From Plotosus lineatus (lineage: Eukaryota; Chordata; Actinopteri; Siluriformes; Plotosidae): 64,000 nt of DNA. The first letter of the stretch is position 1; each line of letters starts with the position of its first letter. Positions 31,816 to 61,728 of this stretch are shown here, piece by piece. The stretch lies in the NCBI GenBank assembly GCA_024760905.1, contig CM045746.1, positions 10,842,966 through 10,906,965 of the forward strand, written 5' to 3'. The notes beneath the pieces were generated by a model. The model was not told where the DNA came from and did no database searches. It saw only the letters and a program-made list of their open reading frames with translations. A program made the translations under genes and the position numbers.

Positions 31816-32622
31816 TTACATTTTATCCAATAATCTATTCATCAAAGCCTCAAACCCATCCTGAGCAGATTTCATCTGGGCCATAGTTTCCTGATGGCGC
31901 CGCTGACGAGCTGCTACAGATTCCTTCAAAAAGTCCAGAAGAGAGAAATAGTGCTCATCAATGCGTCGCCGTTTGAGAGGAGGATGTCGTGTTGGAGTTG
32001 CTGAACCTGTCTGCGTCACCCCTGGCGAGCCTCTTCCATTATCCATGTTCAAGGCTTTTGGCCTGCGCAACTCAACACCTTTCACCGTGCCTACAACAGG
32101 AAATTCAACATCATGATGCCCACCCAACAGCTCTTCCATCTCAGTAAAAAATTGGAAAGTGGAAGCTTCTTTGCCAGTTGTTCTATCATCTTTCAACTTC
32201 ATGTATTCATTCTCAAGACTGTACCATTTTCTCGCCACGTGATCGGGATGGAAGGCCTCCTGAAAGTGTTTTGTGAGTCTAGTAGCCATTTTCCGCCACA
32301 TATGCTTCTTGTGGCTTTTCCCTGATTTGATTTGGGGACTCAGCTGGTTTAAACCTCGTAGGAGACTTTCGCCATCTGCCTCCAGCTGCTGGCGCATCAG
32401 ATCGATCAGAAAAAGCGTTTGCTCTTGATTAAAGGATTCATTCTTCAGCAGGGGTGCAGGATCAATGACATACAGTTTATCATCTTGCTTGGTTACTACA
32501 AGGTTAAAACAATCAAAAAATTTGATTGAGGCTTTCGTTTCATTTTCTTTTACACCAAATTTTAACTCAATATCATCACATGAAGATTTATGGTATCCAA
32601 CAATGTACTTGTCGGCATGGAG
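31816..32622 (-). CDS. Myb/SANT-like gene, last exon (5' boundary unresolved)
   Basis: Open frame from an in-frame TGA (32623-32625) to the stop at 31816. It reads DKYIVGYHKSSCDDIELKFG, later KLYVIDPAPLLKNESFNQEQ, then the DNA-binding domain. Possible acceptors are TTGTTGTACAG near 32637 (wrong phase) or AG at GGTGTAAAAG (phase-compatible but with a poor pyrimidine tract). Confidence 0.8.
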   Translation of the reverse strand, partial: LHADKYIVGYHKSSCDDIELKFGVKENETKASIKFFDCFNLVVTKQDDKLYVIDPAPLLKNESFNQEQTLFLIDLMRQQLEADGESLLRGLNQLSPQIKSGKSHKKHMWRKMATRLTKHFQEAFHPDHVARKWYSLENEYMKLKDDRTTGKEASTFQFFTEMEELLGGHHDVEFPVVGTVKGVELRRPKALNMDNGRGSPGVTQTGSATPTRHPPLKRRRIDEHYFSLLDFLKESVAARQRRHQETMAQMKSAQDGFEALMNRLLDKM

Positions 32623-34415
32623 TCAGATGCAATGTACTGTACAACAACAATACTATATGTTTATCATTCATTTTCTGTAACTGCGTAATCCTAATTTGGG
32701 TCACGGGGAGACTGGCACCCATCTCAACTGACTCCAGGTGAGGGCAGACTACACCCTAGACAGCTCGTCAGGCCATTGCAGGGCAGAAACATGCTGACAG
32801 CATTGCAGCTACGCTTGTCGAAAGGCAGCAATGGTTTGTTTTACAGCCTCACACCATAGACAGTCAAAGACATGGCCAGCCTTTGATAACCCAGTTAGCT
32901 GCACTGGGGGGACAGTGACAACCCGTGGATAGTGAGGCTTGAGCCCCCAACCTTTGGATCAGTGATCCAGCACCTTTTACCACCAGGCCATCACTGCCCA
33001 ACACTATACAGTAAAACCTCCGCTGACGAACACTTAAGCTCACGAACTTTTCGCCTCAAGAACATTAAATTTGCGAGCATATAGTCTCTGCTGACGAACT
33101 AGTTTTCGGCGGACGAACCAAACCACGCAGTCAAACAGCGCCACGGTGGCGGCCACGAGAAGCTGACGCACGCTCATGGCGTCACAGTTCGTCACCCCCT
33201 TTCTTTGTGTGCGGAAGTGGTTTGTGTTTGATAGACATTTTGGACCATATTGAGTGTCCTTTTGCTATTATGGGACCGAAAAAGACCCCACCACAGGCGG
33301 AGTTCATTGAAAAACACGAACGAGGTGTGCGTTTGTGTGACTCAGCGTCCCAGTACCAGTACGCTAAGTCTACCATTGCTCCCATCCTTAAGAACAAGGA
33401 AGCTATTAAGGGTGCGTGTGTGGCTAAGGGTGTTTCCAAACAGTAGGCGTTTCCAAACACGCCTTCCAAACAGTAAGTCCCTCCCTCCCTCCTCCTCCCA
33501 CTCCATTCCATCAAGCCGTCAACTACCATCACAAAGGTAAATAAAACGACTTTATTATACAGTAGTTTATTTCTTTAATTACAATACAATAGCACATTTA
33601 TTATACATAAAATAAGGTATATTTTTGTGTAGCTTTAAGGCTTATTTAGTAGAAAATTATGTTTTATGGGGACCTGGGAACGGATTATTCTCATTTTAAT
33701 GGTTTCTTATGGGAAATAAATGTTCGGAAGACGAACTTTTCGCCTTACACACACTTTCTGGGAACCAATTATGTTCGTGAGCTGAGGTATCACTGTATAT
33801 GTCTAACAGTTATTGCTGTGATAGCAATCCAAATCCCTTTGGCCATGCAATCAAGTTCTATTACAGTTGAATACATATTGAGATATGTATGTCATGTGTT
33901 CATAACATATAAATATTTGGATAATGGTTTGGTCATGTTTGATGGAGAAAATTGATGCCACCCCCCCTGCCCCTGATGTAAAACTGAGCTCACCAGCAGT
34001 GTACAGGTTCACTCTTACAGTCATGGCTTCATCCAGGTAGAATACTGTGGGGTCGCCGGAGGACTGGTACAGAGGAGCATGACCCAGAAATGTGCTCTTC
34101 TCTGTATCAAGAATCAGAGTCACCTCCTCACTGTCTGGATCAACTACTGCTGGATTTAAATACAGATATTACAATTACACCGTGAACCTGACTGCACACT
34201 GTTGTTGTTGTTGTTGTTGTTGTACATGTAGCAGCATGCTAAGTCATTAGTACTAGTGATAAAAACTACAAACTCGAGGTTTTACTCTTAAATTACAGCT
34301 TAGTATATTAACTGTTATATATTTAATGCGTGTAGATTAACTAACATATTACTTCAGACAAGGTTTAAAAAAGCATAACAGTACTTGACTTACAATCCAC
34401 AGAATGCGCAGCCAT
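31816..34415 (-). CDS. Myb/SANT-like DNA-binding domain protein (3 visible exons)
   Basis: An unnamed gene of a group that is numerous in fish. Exon 1 (34394-34415) MAAHSVD; exon 2 (33994-34149) with DPDSEEVTLILDTEKSTFLG and TVFYLDEAMTVRVNLYTA; large last exon ending at 31816. The last exon has a trihelix/Myb-SANT-like domain: tryptophan in KKHMWRKMATRLTKHF, then ARKWYSLENEYMKLKDD and FQFFTEMEELL. A basic patch PLKRRRIDE and a C-terminal helix (QETMAQMKSAQDGFEALMNR) follow, the latter probably for self-association. It probably acts in the nucleus as a DNA-binding regulator; this is inferred from the domain only. Exon 2 ends in phase 1, but the best acceptor of the last exon gives a stop within five codons in that phase. 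An exon is missing, an acceptor is unusual, or the gene is damaged. Confidence 0.75.
32664..32999 (-). repeat. tRNA-derived SINE, L2-type tail (form B), full length
   Basis: Minus strand, from GGGCAGTGATGGCCTGGTGG to the tail CCCAAATTAGGATTACGCAG. It sits in the intron before the last exon of the Myb/SANT-like gene. Confidence 0.85.
33009..33795 (+). mobile_element. Tigger-derived nonautonomous element, copy 2
   Basis: Same length class and orientation as 17359-18147, with clean TA duplications on both sides (33007-33008 and 33796-33797). TIRs CAGTAAAACCTCCGCTGACG and GTGAGCTGAGGTATCACTG. It carries the same 58-codon helix-turn-helix frame at 33270-33446. Confidence 0.87.
33270..33446 (+). 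pseudogene. Tigger transposase N-terminal fragment, copy 2
   Basis: [20 protein letters not shown] to [10 protein letters not shown]. It differs from the 17620 copy at one residue (Ile to Phe at about position 12), and both are uninterrupted. Confidence 0.7.
33994..34149 (-). CDS. Myb/SANT-like gene, exon 2
   Basis: 52 codons between acceptor TTTAAATCCAG and donor GTGAGC. The acceptor is a tandem CAGCAG; use of the second AG would drop one codon (and change Ser to Leu) without changing phase. Confidence 0.78.
34394..34415 (-). CDS. Myb/SANT-like gene, exon 1
   Basis: ATG GCT GCG start (MAAHSVD) in good context (CAATATGG), with donor GTAAGT after one base of codon 8. The short first exon next to a probable NRF-1 site supports a genuine promoter here. 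Confidence 0.72.
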
Positions 34416-34465
34416 ATTGATGTGACATCACCAGCTAAACTCCGCCCTTGACGATCCGTTCCCAC

Positions 34466-34477
34466 TGCGCATGCGTG
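34466..34477. promoter_or_regulatory. NRF-1-like site
   Basis: TGCGCATGCGTG, one mismatch from the YGCGCAYGCGCR consensus, about 50 bases upstream of the ATG of the Myb/SANT-like gene. Confidence 0.5.
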
Positions 34478-34855
34478 ACAGGTGAAGCTCTTGGCGTACG
34501 TGCAAAGACGTCCTGGTTCTTTCAGATGGATAAAAATAAAAATACGTTTTCATTAAGTTTTCTGATTTGAATGAAGACACAACTATAATTAAAAAAATAA
34601 CTGTTCCCCATATTAATGCATAAAAAGCGAAAAACACAAAAATTATATCAGCTATTTATTGATATTGGTATATTATTATATTATAATAAATTGCACTTGA
34701 CTGAGTTAAAGATAGATATTTAGATACAGTACTTTATTAATCCCAGAGAGAAATTCATTTTTTCCAGCAGCATTTTCAGTAAACAGCACAACCCCCCCAA
34801 ACTGAAAATAAAGGTATACAGAACATTAAACATACATACATCGGTAAACACTGTA

Positions 34856-34861
<6 letters not shown>

Positions 34862-34895
<34 letters not shown>
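34862..34895. repeat. (CA)n microsatellite
   Basis: About 17 CA units directly before a SINE head. Confidence 0.9.
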
Positions 34896-34897
<2 letters not shown>

Positions 34898-35237
34898 GGG
34901 CTGTGGTGGTAGAGTGGTATAGGGTGCTGGATCGCTGAGCCTAAGGTTGGGGATTCGAGTCCCACTCTCCACAAGGTTGTCATTGCCCCCCACCCCCCCC
35001 CCCAGCGCAGTTAACTGTGTTATCAAAGGCCAGCCATGTCTCTCACTGTCTATGTTGTGAGGCTGTAATATAACTATTGCTGACTTTCAAAAGGAGTAGC
35101 TGCAAAGCCGTCAGCATGTTTCTGCCCTGTGATGGCCTGGCGAGCTGTTCAGGGTGTGCACTGCCCTCCCCGGAGTCGGCTCGGATGGGGGCCAGCCTCC
35201 CCATGACCCGAATTAGGATTAAGTGGTTACAGAGAAT
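34896..35237 (+). repeat. tRNA-derived SINE, L2-type tail (form B), full length
   Basis: A well-preserved head: GGTGGTAGAGTGGTATAGGG (A box) and GGGGATTCGAGTCCCAC (B box). The body and tail run to CCCGAATTAGGATTAAGTGG. Followed by CA and TA repeats rather than GAATGA. Confidence 0.88.
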
Positions 35238-35356
35238 GAACACACACACACACACACACATATATATAAAGTAGGCTGTATTTCCAATGGACACCAGCCC
35301 CTCAGTGACCTCAGTTAGATTTGAGCAGTTCAGAAAATGAATGAACATGTTTGTTG

Positions 35357-35778
35357 TCTTCTTCTTTTGCTTTCGGCTGTTCCCTTCAGGGGTCGCCACA
35401 GCAAATGATCTGCCTCCATCTCACCCTATCCTCTGCATCTTCTACTCTTACTCCAACTACCTTCATGTCTTCTTTCACCACATCCATAAATCTCATCTTT
35501 GGTCTTCCTCTCGGCCTTCTGCCTGGTAGTTCCAGCCTCAGCATCCTACTACCAATATATTCACTATCCCTCCTCTGTACATGTCCAAACCATCTCAATC
35601 TAGCCCATCTGACTTTGTCTCCAAAACGTCTTACATGTGCTGTCCCTCTGATGTACTCATTCCTGATCCTATCCATCCTCATTACTCCCAAAGAGAACCT
35701 CAACATTTTAATCTCTGCTACCTCCAGCTCTGCCTCCTGTCTTTTCCTCAGCACCACTATTTCTAAACCATACAACAA
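35357..35778 (-). mobile_element. RTE LINE 3' fragment inside an inverted pair
   Basis: Minus-strand piece ([33 protein letters not shown]). On either side lie copies of one SINE-tail sequence in opposite orientation (35280-35346 and 35779-35842), and a plus-strand RTE copy begins at 35843. Confidence 0.87.
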
Positions 35779-35842
35779 AAATGTTCATTCATTTTCTGAA
35801 CTGCTTAAACCTAACTGAGGTCACTGGGGGGCTGGTGTCCAT

Positions 35843-37781
35843 GTGATCAGGGAGACTGGTAGGAGAGTACTTGGTGTGTCCTCTGGAAGGAAAGTAGATA
35901 AGGAGACTTGGTGGTGGAATGAGGAAGTGCAGGAGTGTGTACAAAAGAAGAGCTTAGCTAAGAAGAAGTGGGACATAGAGAGGACCGAAGAGAGTAAACA
36001 GGAGTACAGGGAGACACAGCGTAAGGCGAAGGTAGCGGTGTCAAAGGCCAAACAGAGGGAGTATGATGACTTGTATGATAGGCCGGAGATTAAGGAGGGA
36101 GAAAATGATTTATACAGGTTGGCACAGCAGAGAAATAGAGACGTGCAGTAAGTTAGAGTGATAAAGGACAGAGAGGGAAATGTATTGACTGATGACAGAA
36201 GTGTGCTGGGAAGATGGAAAGAGTACTTTGAAGAGCTGATGAATGAGGAAAATAAGAGCGAAAAAAGAGTAGAACAGGTGACCGTTGAGGACCAGGAAGT
36301 AGCAAAGATTAGTAAGGGTCAAGTGAGGAGGGCATTGAAGAGGATGAAGAGTGGAAAGGCAGTTGGTCCTGATGACATACCGGTGGAGATATGGAAGTGT
36401 CTAGGGGAGGTAGCAGTAGATTTTCTGACAAGAATATTCAGCGAGGTCTTAGAAAGTGAGCACATGCCGGAGGAATGGAGGAGATGTGTGCTGGTGCCCA
36501 TTTTTAAGAAAAAAGGAGACATGCATCGTTGTGGCAACTACAGAGGGATAAAGTTGATGAGCCATATGATGAAGTTATTTGGAAAGAATAGTTGAAGCTA
36601 GACTAAGGGCAGAGGTCAGCATTTGTGAACAACAGTTTGGTTTCACGCCTAGAAAGATCACCACAGGTGTAGTGTTTGCTTTGAGGATGTTAATGGAGAA
36701 GTACAGAGAAGGTCAGAGGGAGCTGCATTGTGCCTTTGTGTATCTGGAGAAAGCATATGACAGGGTGCCGAGAGAGGAACTGTGGTATTGTATGAGGAAG
36801 TCTGGAGTGGCAGAGAAGAATGTTAGAATGGTGCAAGACATGTATGAGAGATGAAAGACAGTGGTGAGGTGAGTTCAAGGTGGAGGTGGGACTGCATCAA
36901 GGGTCAGCTCTCAGCCCCTTCTTGTTTGCTATGGTGATGGACAGGCTGACAGACGAGGTTAGACAAGAATCTCCATGGACTATGATGTTTGCAGATGACA
37001 TTGTGATCTGTAGTGAGAGCAGAGAACAAGTGGAGGAAAATCTAGAGAGGTGGAGGTATGCCTTGGAAAGGAGAGGAATGAAGGTTAGCCTCAGTAAGAC
37101 AGAATACATGTGTGTGAACGAGAAGGACCTGAGAGGAACGGTGAGGTTACAGGGGGCAGAGATAAAGAAGATGGAGGATTTTCAGTACTTAGGCTCAACA
37201 ATCCAGAGCAATGGAGAGTGTGGAAAAGAGGTGAAGAAGCGTGTGCAGGCAGGTTGGAATGGATGGAGAAAAGTGTCCGGTGTGATGTGTGATAGGAAGG
37301 TATTGGCAAGAATGAAAGGAAAAGTGTACAAGACGGTGGTGAGACCAGCGATGTTGTATGGTTTAGAAACAGTGGTGCTGAGGAAAAGACAGGAGGCAGA
37401 GTTGGAGTTAACAGAGATGAAAATGTTGAGGCTCTCTTTGGGAGTAATAAGGATGGATAGGATCAGGAATGAGTATATCAGAGGGACAGCACATGTAAGA
37501 CGTTTTGGAGACAAAGTCAGAGGGCCTAGATTGAGATGGTTTGGACATGTACAGAGGAGGGATAGTGAATATATTGGTAGTAGGATGCTGAGGCTGGAAC
37601 TACCAGGCAGAAGGCCTAGAGGAAGACCAAAGATGAGATTTATGGATGTGGTGAAAATGGACATGAAGGTAGTTGCTGTAAGAGAAGAAGATGCAGAGGA
37701 CAGGGTGAGATGGAGGCTGATGATTTGTTGTGGCGACCCCTAAAGGGAACAGCCGAAAGAAGAAGAGGAAGAAGAAGAAAA
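35843..37781 (+). mobile_element. RTE LINE, 5'-truncated, several frameshifts
   Basis: Begins inside the linker after the endonuclease and runs to the GAAGAAG tail. Frames break at about 36149 (where [13 protein letters not shown] codons are shortened), 36580 and 36854. The last, carrying [12 protein letters not shown], is intact to the end (36880-37743). Confidence 0.9.
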
Positions 37782-37924
37782 TGAATGAACAATAATATTA
37801 ACTATTATATAGTTATATATAAGTATTAACTAGTCGGTTTCTCCTGGCTATTATTATTCTTCGTCTTCTTATTATTATTATCAATTACTGGGTTATCAAA
37901 AGCCAGCCATCAAAGTCAGCCGTC

Positions 37925-40578
37925 GGAGTCATCTTGAAGGAGGAGTTTGTCAGGAATGTTCTAAAAGTGAAAAGAGTGTCAGACAGAGTGATGAATCTCA
38001 AGTTAGAAATTGAAGGTGTAATGCTCAATGTTGTTAGTGCTTATGCCCCACAGGCAGGATGTGAGCTAGAAGAGAAGGAGAGATTCTGGAGTGACTTAGA
38101 TGAAGTGATGCAGAGTACCCCCAGAGGTGAAAGAGTGGTCATAGGTGCAGACTTCAATGGACATGTTGGGGCAGGCAACAGAGGGGACGAGGAAGTGATG
38201 GGCAGGTTTGGTATCCAGGACAGGAACGCAGAAGGACAGATGTTGATAGATTTTGCAAAAAGGATGGAAATGGCTGTGGTGAATACTTTCTTTGAGAAGA
38301 AACAGGAGCATAGGGTGACTTATGAAAGCGGAGGTAGGCGCACACAGGTAGACTACATCTTGTGTAGGCGATGTAATTTGAAGGAAGTCAGTGACTGCAA
38401 AGTCATCGTGGGTGAGAGTGTTGCTAAACAGCATAGGATGGTGGTGTGCAGGATGACTCTGATGGTGAGAAAGGTGAAAAAGGCAAAGGCAGAGCAGAAG
38501 ACAAGGTGGTGGAAGCTGAAAAGGAAGAGTGTCGTGTTGTCTTCAAAGAGGAGTTGAAACAGGCTTTGGGTGGCCAGGAAGGGCTTCCAAATGACTGGAC
38601 AACCACAGCAAATGTGATCAGGGACACAGGTAGGAGAGTACTTGGTGTGTCCTCTGGAAGGAAAGTAGATAAGGAGACTTGGTGGTGGAATGAGGAAGTG
38701 CAGGAGTGTGTACAAAGGAAGAGGTTAGCCAAGAAGAAGTGGGACATTGAGAGGACCGAAGAGAGTAAACAGGAGTACAGGGAGACACAGCATAAGGCGA
38801 AAGTAGCAGTGGCTAAGGCCAAACAGAGGGCATATGATGACTTGTATGATAGGTTGGATAGTAAAGAGGGAGAAAATGATCTATACAGGTTGGCACAGCA
38901 GAGAAATAGAGATGGGAAGGACGTGCAGCAAGTTAGATTGATAAAGGACAGAGAGGGAACTCTATTGACTAATGACAGAAGTGTGCTGGGAAGATGGAAA
39001 GAGTACTTTGAAGAGCTGATGAATGAGGAAAATGAGAGAGAAAAAAGAGTAGAAGAGGTAACCATTGAGGAGCAGGATGTAGCAAAGATCAGTAAGGGTG
39101 AAGTGAGAAGGGCATTGAAGAGGATGAAGAATGGAAAGGCAGTTGGTCCTGATGATATACCTGTGGAGGTATGGAAGTGTCTAGGAGAGGTAGCAGTAGA
39201 TTTTCTGACAAGAACATTCAACACGGTACTAGAGAGTGAGCAGATGCCAGAGGAGTGGAGGAGAAGTGTGCTGGTGCCCATTTTTAAGAACAAGGGAGAC
39301 GTGCAGAGTTGCAGCAACTACAGAGGGATAAAGTTGATGAGCCATACGATGAAGTTATGGGAAAGAATAGTGGAAGCTAGACTAAGGGCAGAGGTCAGCA
39401 TTTGTGAACAACAGTTTGGTTTCATGCCAAGAAAGAGCACCACAGATGCAATGTTTGCCTTGAGGATGTTAATAGAGAAGTACAGAGAAGGTCAGAGGGA
39501 GCTACATTGTGCCTTTGTAGATCTGGAAAAAGCATATGACAGGGTGCCAAGAGAAGAACTGTGGTATTGCATGAGGAAGTCTGGAGTGGCAGAGAAGTAT
39601 GTTAGAGTGGTGCAGGACATGTATGAGAGATGTAAGACAGTGGTGAGGTGTGCTGTCGGTGTGACCGGCTTAATTCAAGGTTGAGGTGGGACTGCATCAA
39701 GGGTCAGCTCTGAGCCCCTTCTTGTTTGCTATGGTAATGGACAGGCTGACAGACGAGGTGAGACAAGAATCTCCATGGACTATGATGTTTGCAGATGACA
39801 TCGTGATCTGTAGTGAGAGCAGAGAACAAGTGCAGGAAAATCTAGAGAGGTGGAGGTATGCCCTGGAAAGGAGAGGAATGAAGGTTAGCCTCAGAAAATC
39901 AGAATACATGTGTGTGAATGAGAAGGACCCAGGAGGAACGGTGATGTTACAGGGAGCAGAGATAACGAAGGTGGAGGATTTTAAGTACTTAGGCTCAACA
40001 ATCCAGAGCAATGGAGAGTGTGGAAAAGAGGTGAAGAAGCGTGTGCAGGCAGGCTGGAATGGTTGGAGAAAAGTATCCGGTGTGATGTGCGATAGGAGAG
40101 TGACAGCAAGAATGAAGGGAAAAGTGTACAAGATGGTGGTGAGGCCAGCGATGTTGTATGGCTTAGAAACAGTGGCGCTGAGGAAAAGGCAGGAGGCAGA
40201 GCTGGAGGTAGCGGAGATGAAAATGTTGAGGTTCTCCTGGGAGTAACGAGGATGGATAGGATCAGAAATGAGTATATCAGAGGGACAGCCCACGTAAGAT
40301 GTTTTGGAGACAAAGTCAGAGAGGCGAGATTGAGATGGTTTGGACATGTACAGAGGAGGGATAGTGAGTATATTGGCAGTAGGATGCTGAGGTTGGAACT
40401 ACCAGGCAGAAGGCCTCGAGGAAGACCGAAGAAGAGATTTATGGATGTGGTGAAGGAAGACATGAAGGTCGTTGGAGTCAGAAAAGAAGATGCGGAGGAC
40501 AGGGTGAGGTGGAGGCGGATGATTTGCTGTGGCGACCCCTGAAGGGAGCAGCCGAAAGTAAAAGAAGAAGAAGAAGAT
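37925..40578 (+). mobile_element. RTE LINE, second long copy (R8)
   Basis: Covers the same extent as the 11698 copy and is very like it. The endonuclease part (37934-38557) includes [20 protein letters not shown] and ESGGRRTQVDYILCRRCNLK. It then loses one base near 38520. Next frame 38446-39684 through to the RT palm. A disrupted patch at about 39663-39684, the frame with [12 protein letters not shown] (39686-40246), another one-base loss near 40238, and the C-terminal frame to 40542 follow. Its lesions differ from those of R3. Confidence 0.9.
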
Positions 40579-40579
40579 C

Positions 40580-40770
40580 AAAAGCCAGCCATCTCTCCCG
40601 ATGTCTGTGGTAAAAGAACCGTGGTTCATGGTGTCATGTAAAAGAACCATTGCTAACTTTGTCAAGAGTAGCTGCATAGCTGACAACGTGTTTCTGCCCT
40701 GAGGACCTGGCGAGCTGTCCAAGGTGTACTGTGCCCTCACTCAGACTTGGCTGAGATGGGAGAAAGCCTC
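40580..40770 (+). repeat. Form B SINE, partial
   Basis: Body phrases (AAAAGCCAGCCATCTCTC, GTAAAAGAACCATTGCTAAC) and the start of the L2-type tail. Inserted directly after the RTE tail. Confidence 0.7.
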
Positions 40771-40779
40771 CCAAAAGAA

Positions 40780-41439
40780 AATTAACAAATGAAAATCAAG
40801 GACTAAGCGCTTTGCCCAAAAACCCAACAATTGTATCGTGGTGGTACTGGGGCTGTCCCCTGACCTTTGGATTAGTAATTCAGAACCTCATACTTGCTAT
40901 CATGAAAAGGTCAGGAAATATGATCATCAGGCTCCCCATTGTGTGCTTCAGCAATGTAAACCACAGTTGGCAGAGTCAGTTGGACTTGGCCAATAATTAT
41001 ATTTGTAATATTAACCATAGATTTAACTATTAACTAAAAATGTCCTGTGATGTCACCCCACCTTCAGATGAGATAGATCTACAGCAATTGCATTTATGAA
41101 AACAGATAGATGACCATTTTAATGGATCACATTGCCCAGGGAAAACTGGCTAGATTAGCTCAGTACAAAGGATTCACCATGATTGGGGGACCTGGAGGTT
41201 ATCTGGGTTTATTCCGGGTGAAGACTTGGTACATCGTCAACAGCTCAATAGTTCATCGCAGGGACAACACAAACTTGACCATTCACGATCACATCTGGGG
41301 GCATTTAGGAACATTCAGATTCATGAGCATGTTTTTGGATTCTCAGAGTCCAAATTTCTATCAGGTGGCGCTGCAATGGCGCGAGGTGAACAACAGATGG
41401 CAGTCTTAAAAAAGAATTGAGTCACAGTGGTGCGCAGCG

Positions 41440-41471
<32 letters not shown>

Positions 41472-41930
41472 CTCTCTCGCCTTAGGAACAAAACAGAACT
41501 CACTGGATTTCATTAATACTGTATATTTGCTGTATTCGAATCAGGTGAACTTTTTGTGATTGTTGTTGAAAATCGCATTTGGATAAAAACCAAAATTTTC
41601 TTTCCGTGAATGGGGAGTTTTCAAGCATATTCCGAGTTTACAGACCTAAAGATGTAAAGATCTTGAGCTCTGCTGATATTTTTATCCTGGAGACGTGAAC
41701 TGGGGCCACCAGGACGTGAGTGTTACCCAACCATAGATTTATTACTAGTCTGTTTATGTAATTTATATTAATCCCAACGCATGCGTGGGCTTGATTGAGT
41801 CACGTGACTCAAAGGCAGCGCGTCAATTATAAACACGGTCAACATAATCATCATTATCAAAAACAACAATAACAACAAAAACATCATCAATAGTCAAGCC
41901 GCGCACGAGCTGCATGAAGAATCTGGGATT
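40780..41930. other. Intergenic region upstream of prss12
   Basis: No exon is recognised. 41225-41345 has degraded phrases of the second SINE class (TTCATCGCAGGGACAACAC, CATGTTTTTGGATTCTCAG). A CT microsatellite lies at 41441-41478. The right part leads into the GC-rich prss12 start. Confidence 0.45.
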
Positions 41931-42040
41931 CCTCCAGTGACCCCCCCCCCCCCGGCCGCCCCCTCCGTGTGCGCGCGCGCGCGCGCGCGCTTCCGTCACC
42001 GTGTTCCAGTCGCTCGGAGAATGCTGAAGCCGCACCGGTG

Positions 42041-60780
<18,740 letters not shown>

Positions 60781-60781
60781 T

Positions 60782-60783
<2 letters not shown>

Positions 60784-60839
<56 letters not shown>
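60784..60839. repeat. (CA)n microsatellite after prss12 exon 4
   Basis: About 28 CA units from five bases after exon 4, followed by TG and TA runs to 60951. Confidence 0.95.
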
Positions 60840-60841
<2 letters not shown>

Positions 60842-60863
60842 TATGATTCGCTGTGGGGTGTGG

Positions 60864-60960
<97 letters not shown>

Positions 60961-60989
60961 TATGCTGTTCTGTTCTATTTAATTTCTGA

Positions 60990-61154
60990 TTTAATAGGAC
61001 ACTGGCAGCCTAAATGTGTGTGTGTGTGCACTATTTACTTTTAGCTGGCCAGTGTATGTTGTACCCCATTTGTCACATGAATATCACCCCAAACACCTCA
61101 CTTAGCTTTAGGCAGGCTAAAGCATTTCAAGAGTCTCAGTTGAAAAAAACAATC

Positions 61155-61205
<51 letters not shown>

Positions 61206-61728
61206 ATGTGTGTCCTGTAAAATACAAAGTGAGACTGAGTAACAGGAAATGATGTACAGAGAATGAAACAGATTCAGCACTGTAAGTATTGGCACCCTTC
61301 ATGGAAACCAATCAAAATTAATTAATGCTGATTGAAATCTTCTGCCTAAACATGAAATAAAACCTATCATCATCTTTTTAACATTATGGCTCTTGTAGGA
61401 ACTTGTGCTTAGTAGACAAATAAAATTATTTACAAATAATAGAGTAAAATTAATTACACCCTCAAAGAAATTTATTGGGTAGGGTTTAAAAAAAGAAAGT
61501 AAACATTTAAAGGTACAATGTGTAAGATGCAGCAGTAACTCGCGGCATCTCGTGTTGTGGTTCCTGATTGCAAGCAACAGAAGCCTGTCGGATTTTGAAC
61601 TACTGTAGAAATGTGGTGGTGCAAGATGGGGTATCGTAACAGGGGACCCACTCCCTAAGTCGATATAAACTCAGTGATTTTTTTTAAATTCATGATTATA
61701 GATTAAACCTCACTTCATGAATGCTATA
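60990..61728. other. prss12 intron 4, no recognised gene
   Basis: Includes a TG microsatellite at 61155-61200. 61265-61500 contains phrases such as AGTATTGGCACCCTTCATGG, which may be a Tc1-type remnant, but no terminus is visible. Confidence 0.4.

Noticed and set aside
32113..32325. Plus-strand frame inside the Myb/SANT-like last exon
   Set aside because: Antisense shadow of the domain-bearing minus-strand frame.
41110..41409. 99-codon plus-strand frame upstream of prss12
   Set aside because: Its second half contains degraded SINE phrases and the rest resembles no family; no splice or promoter context.
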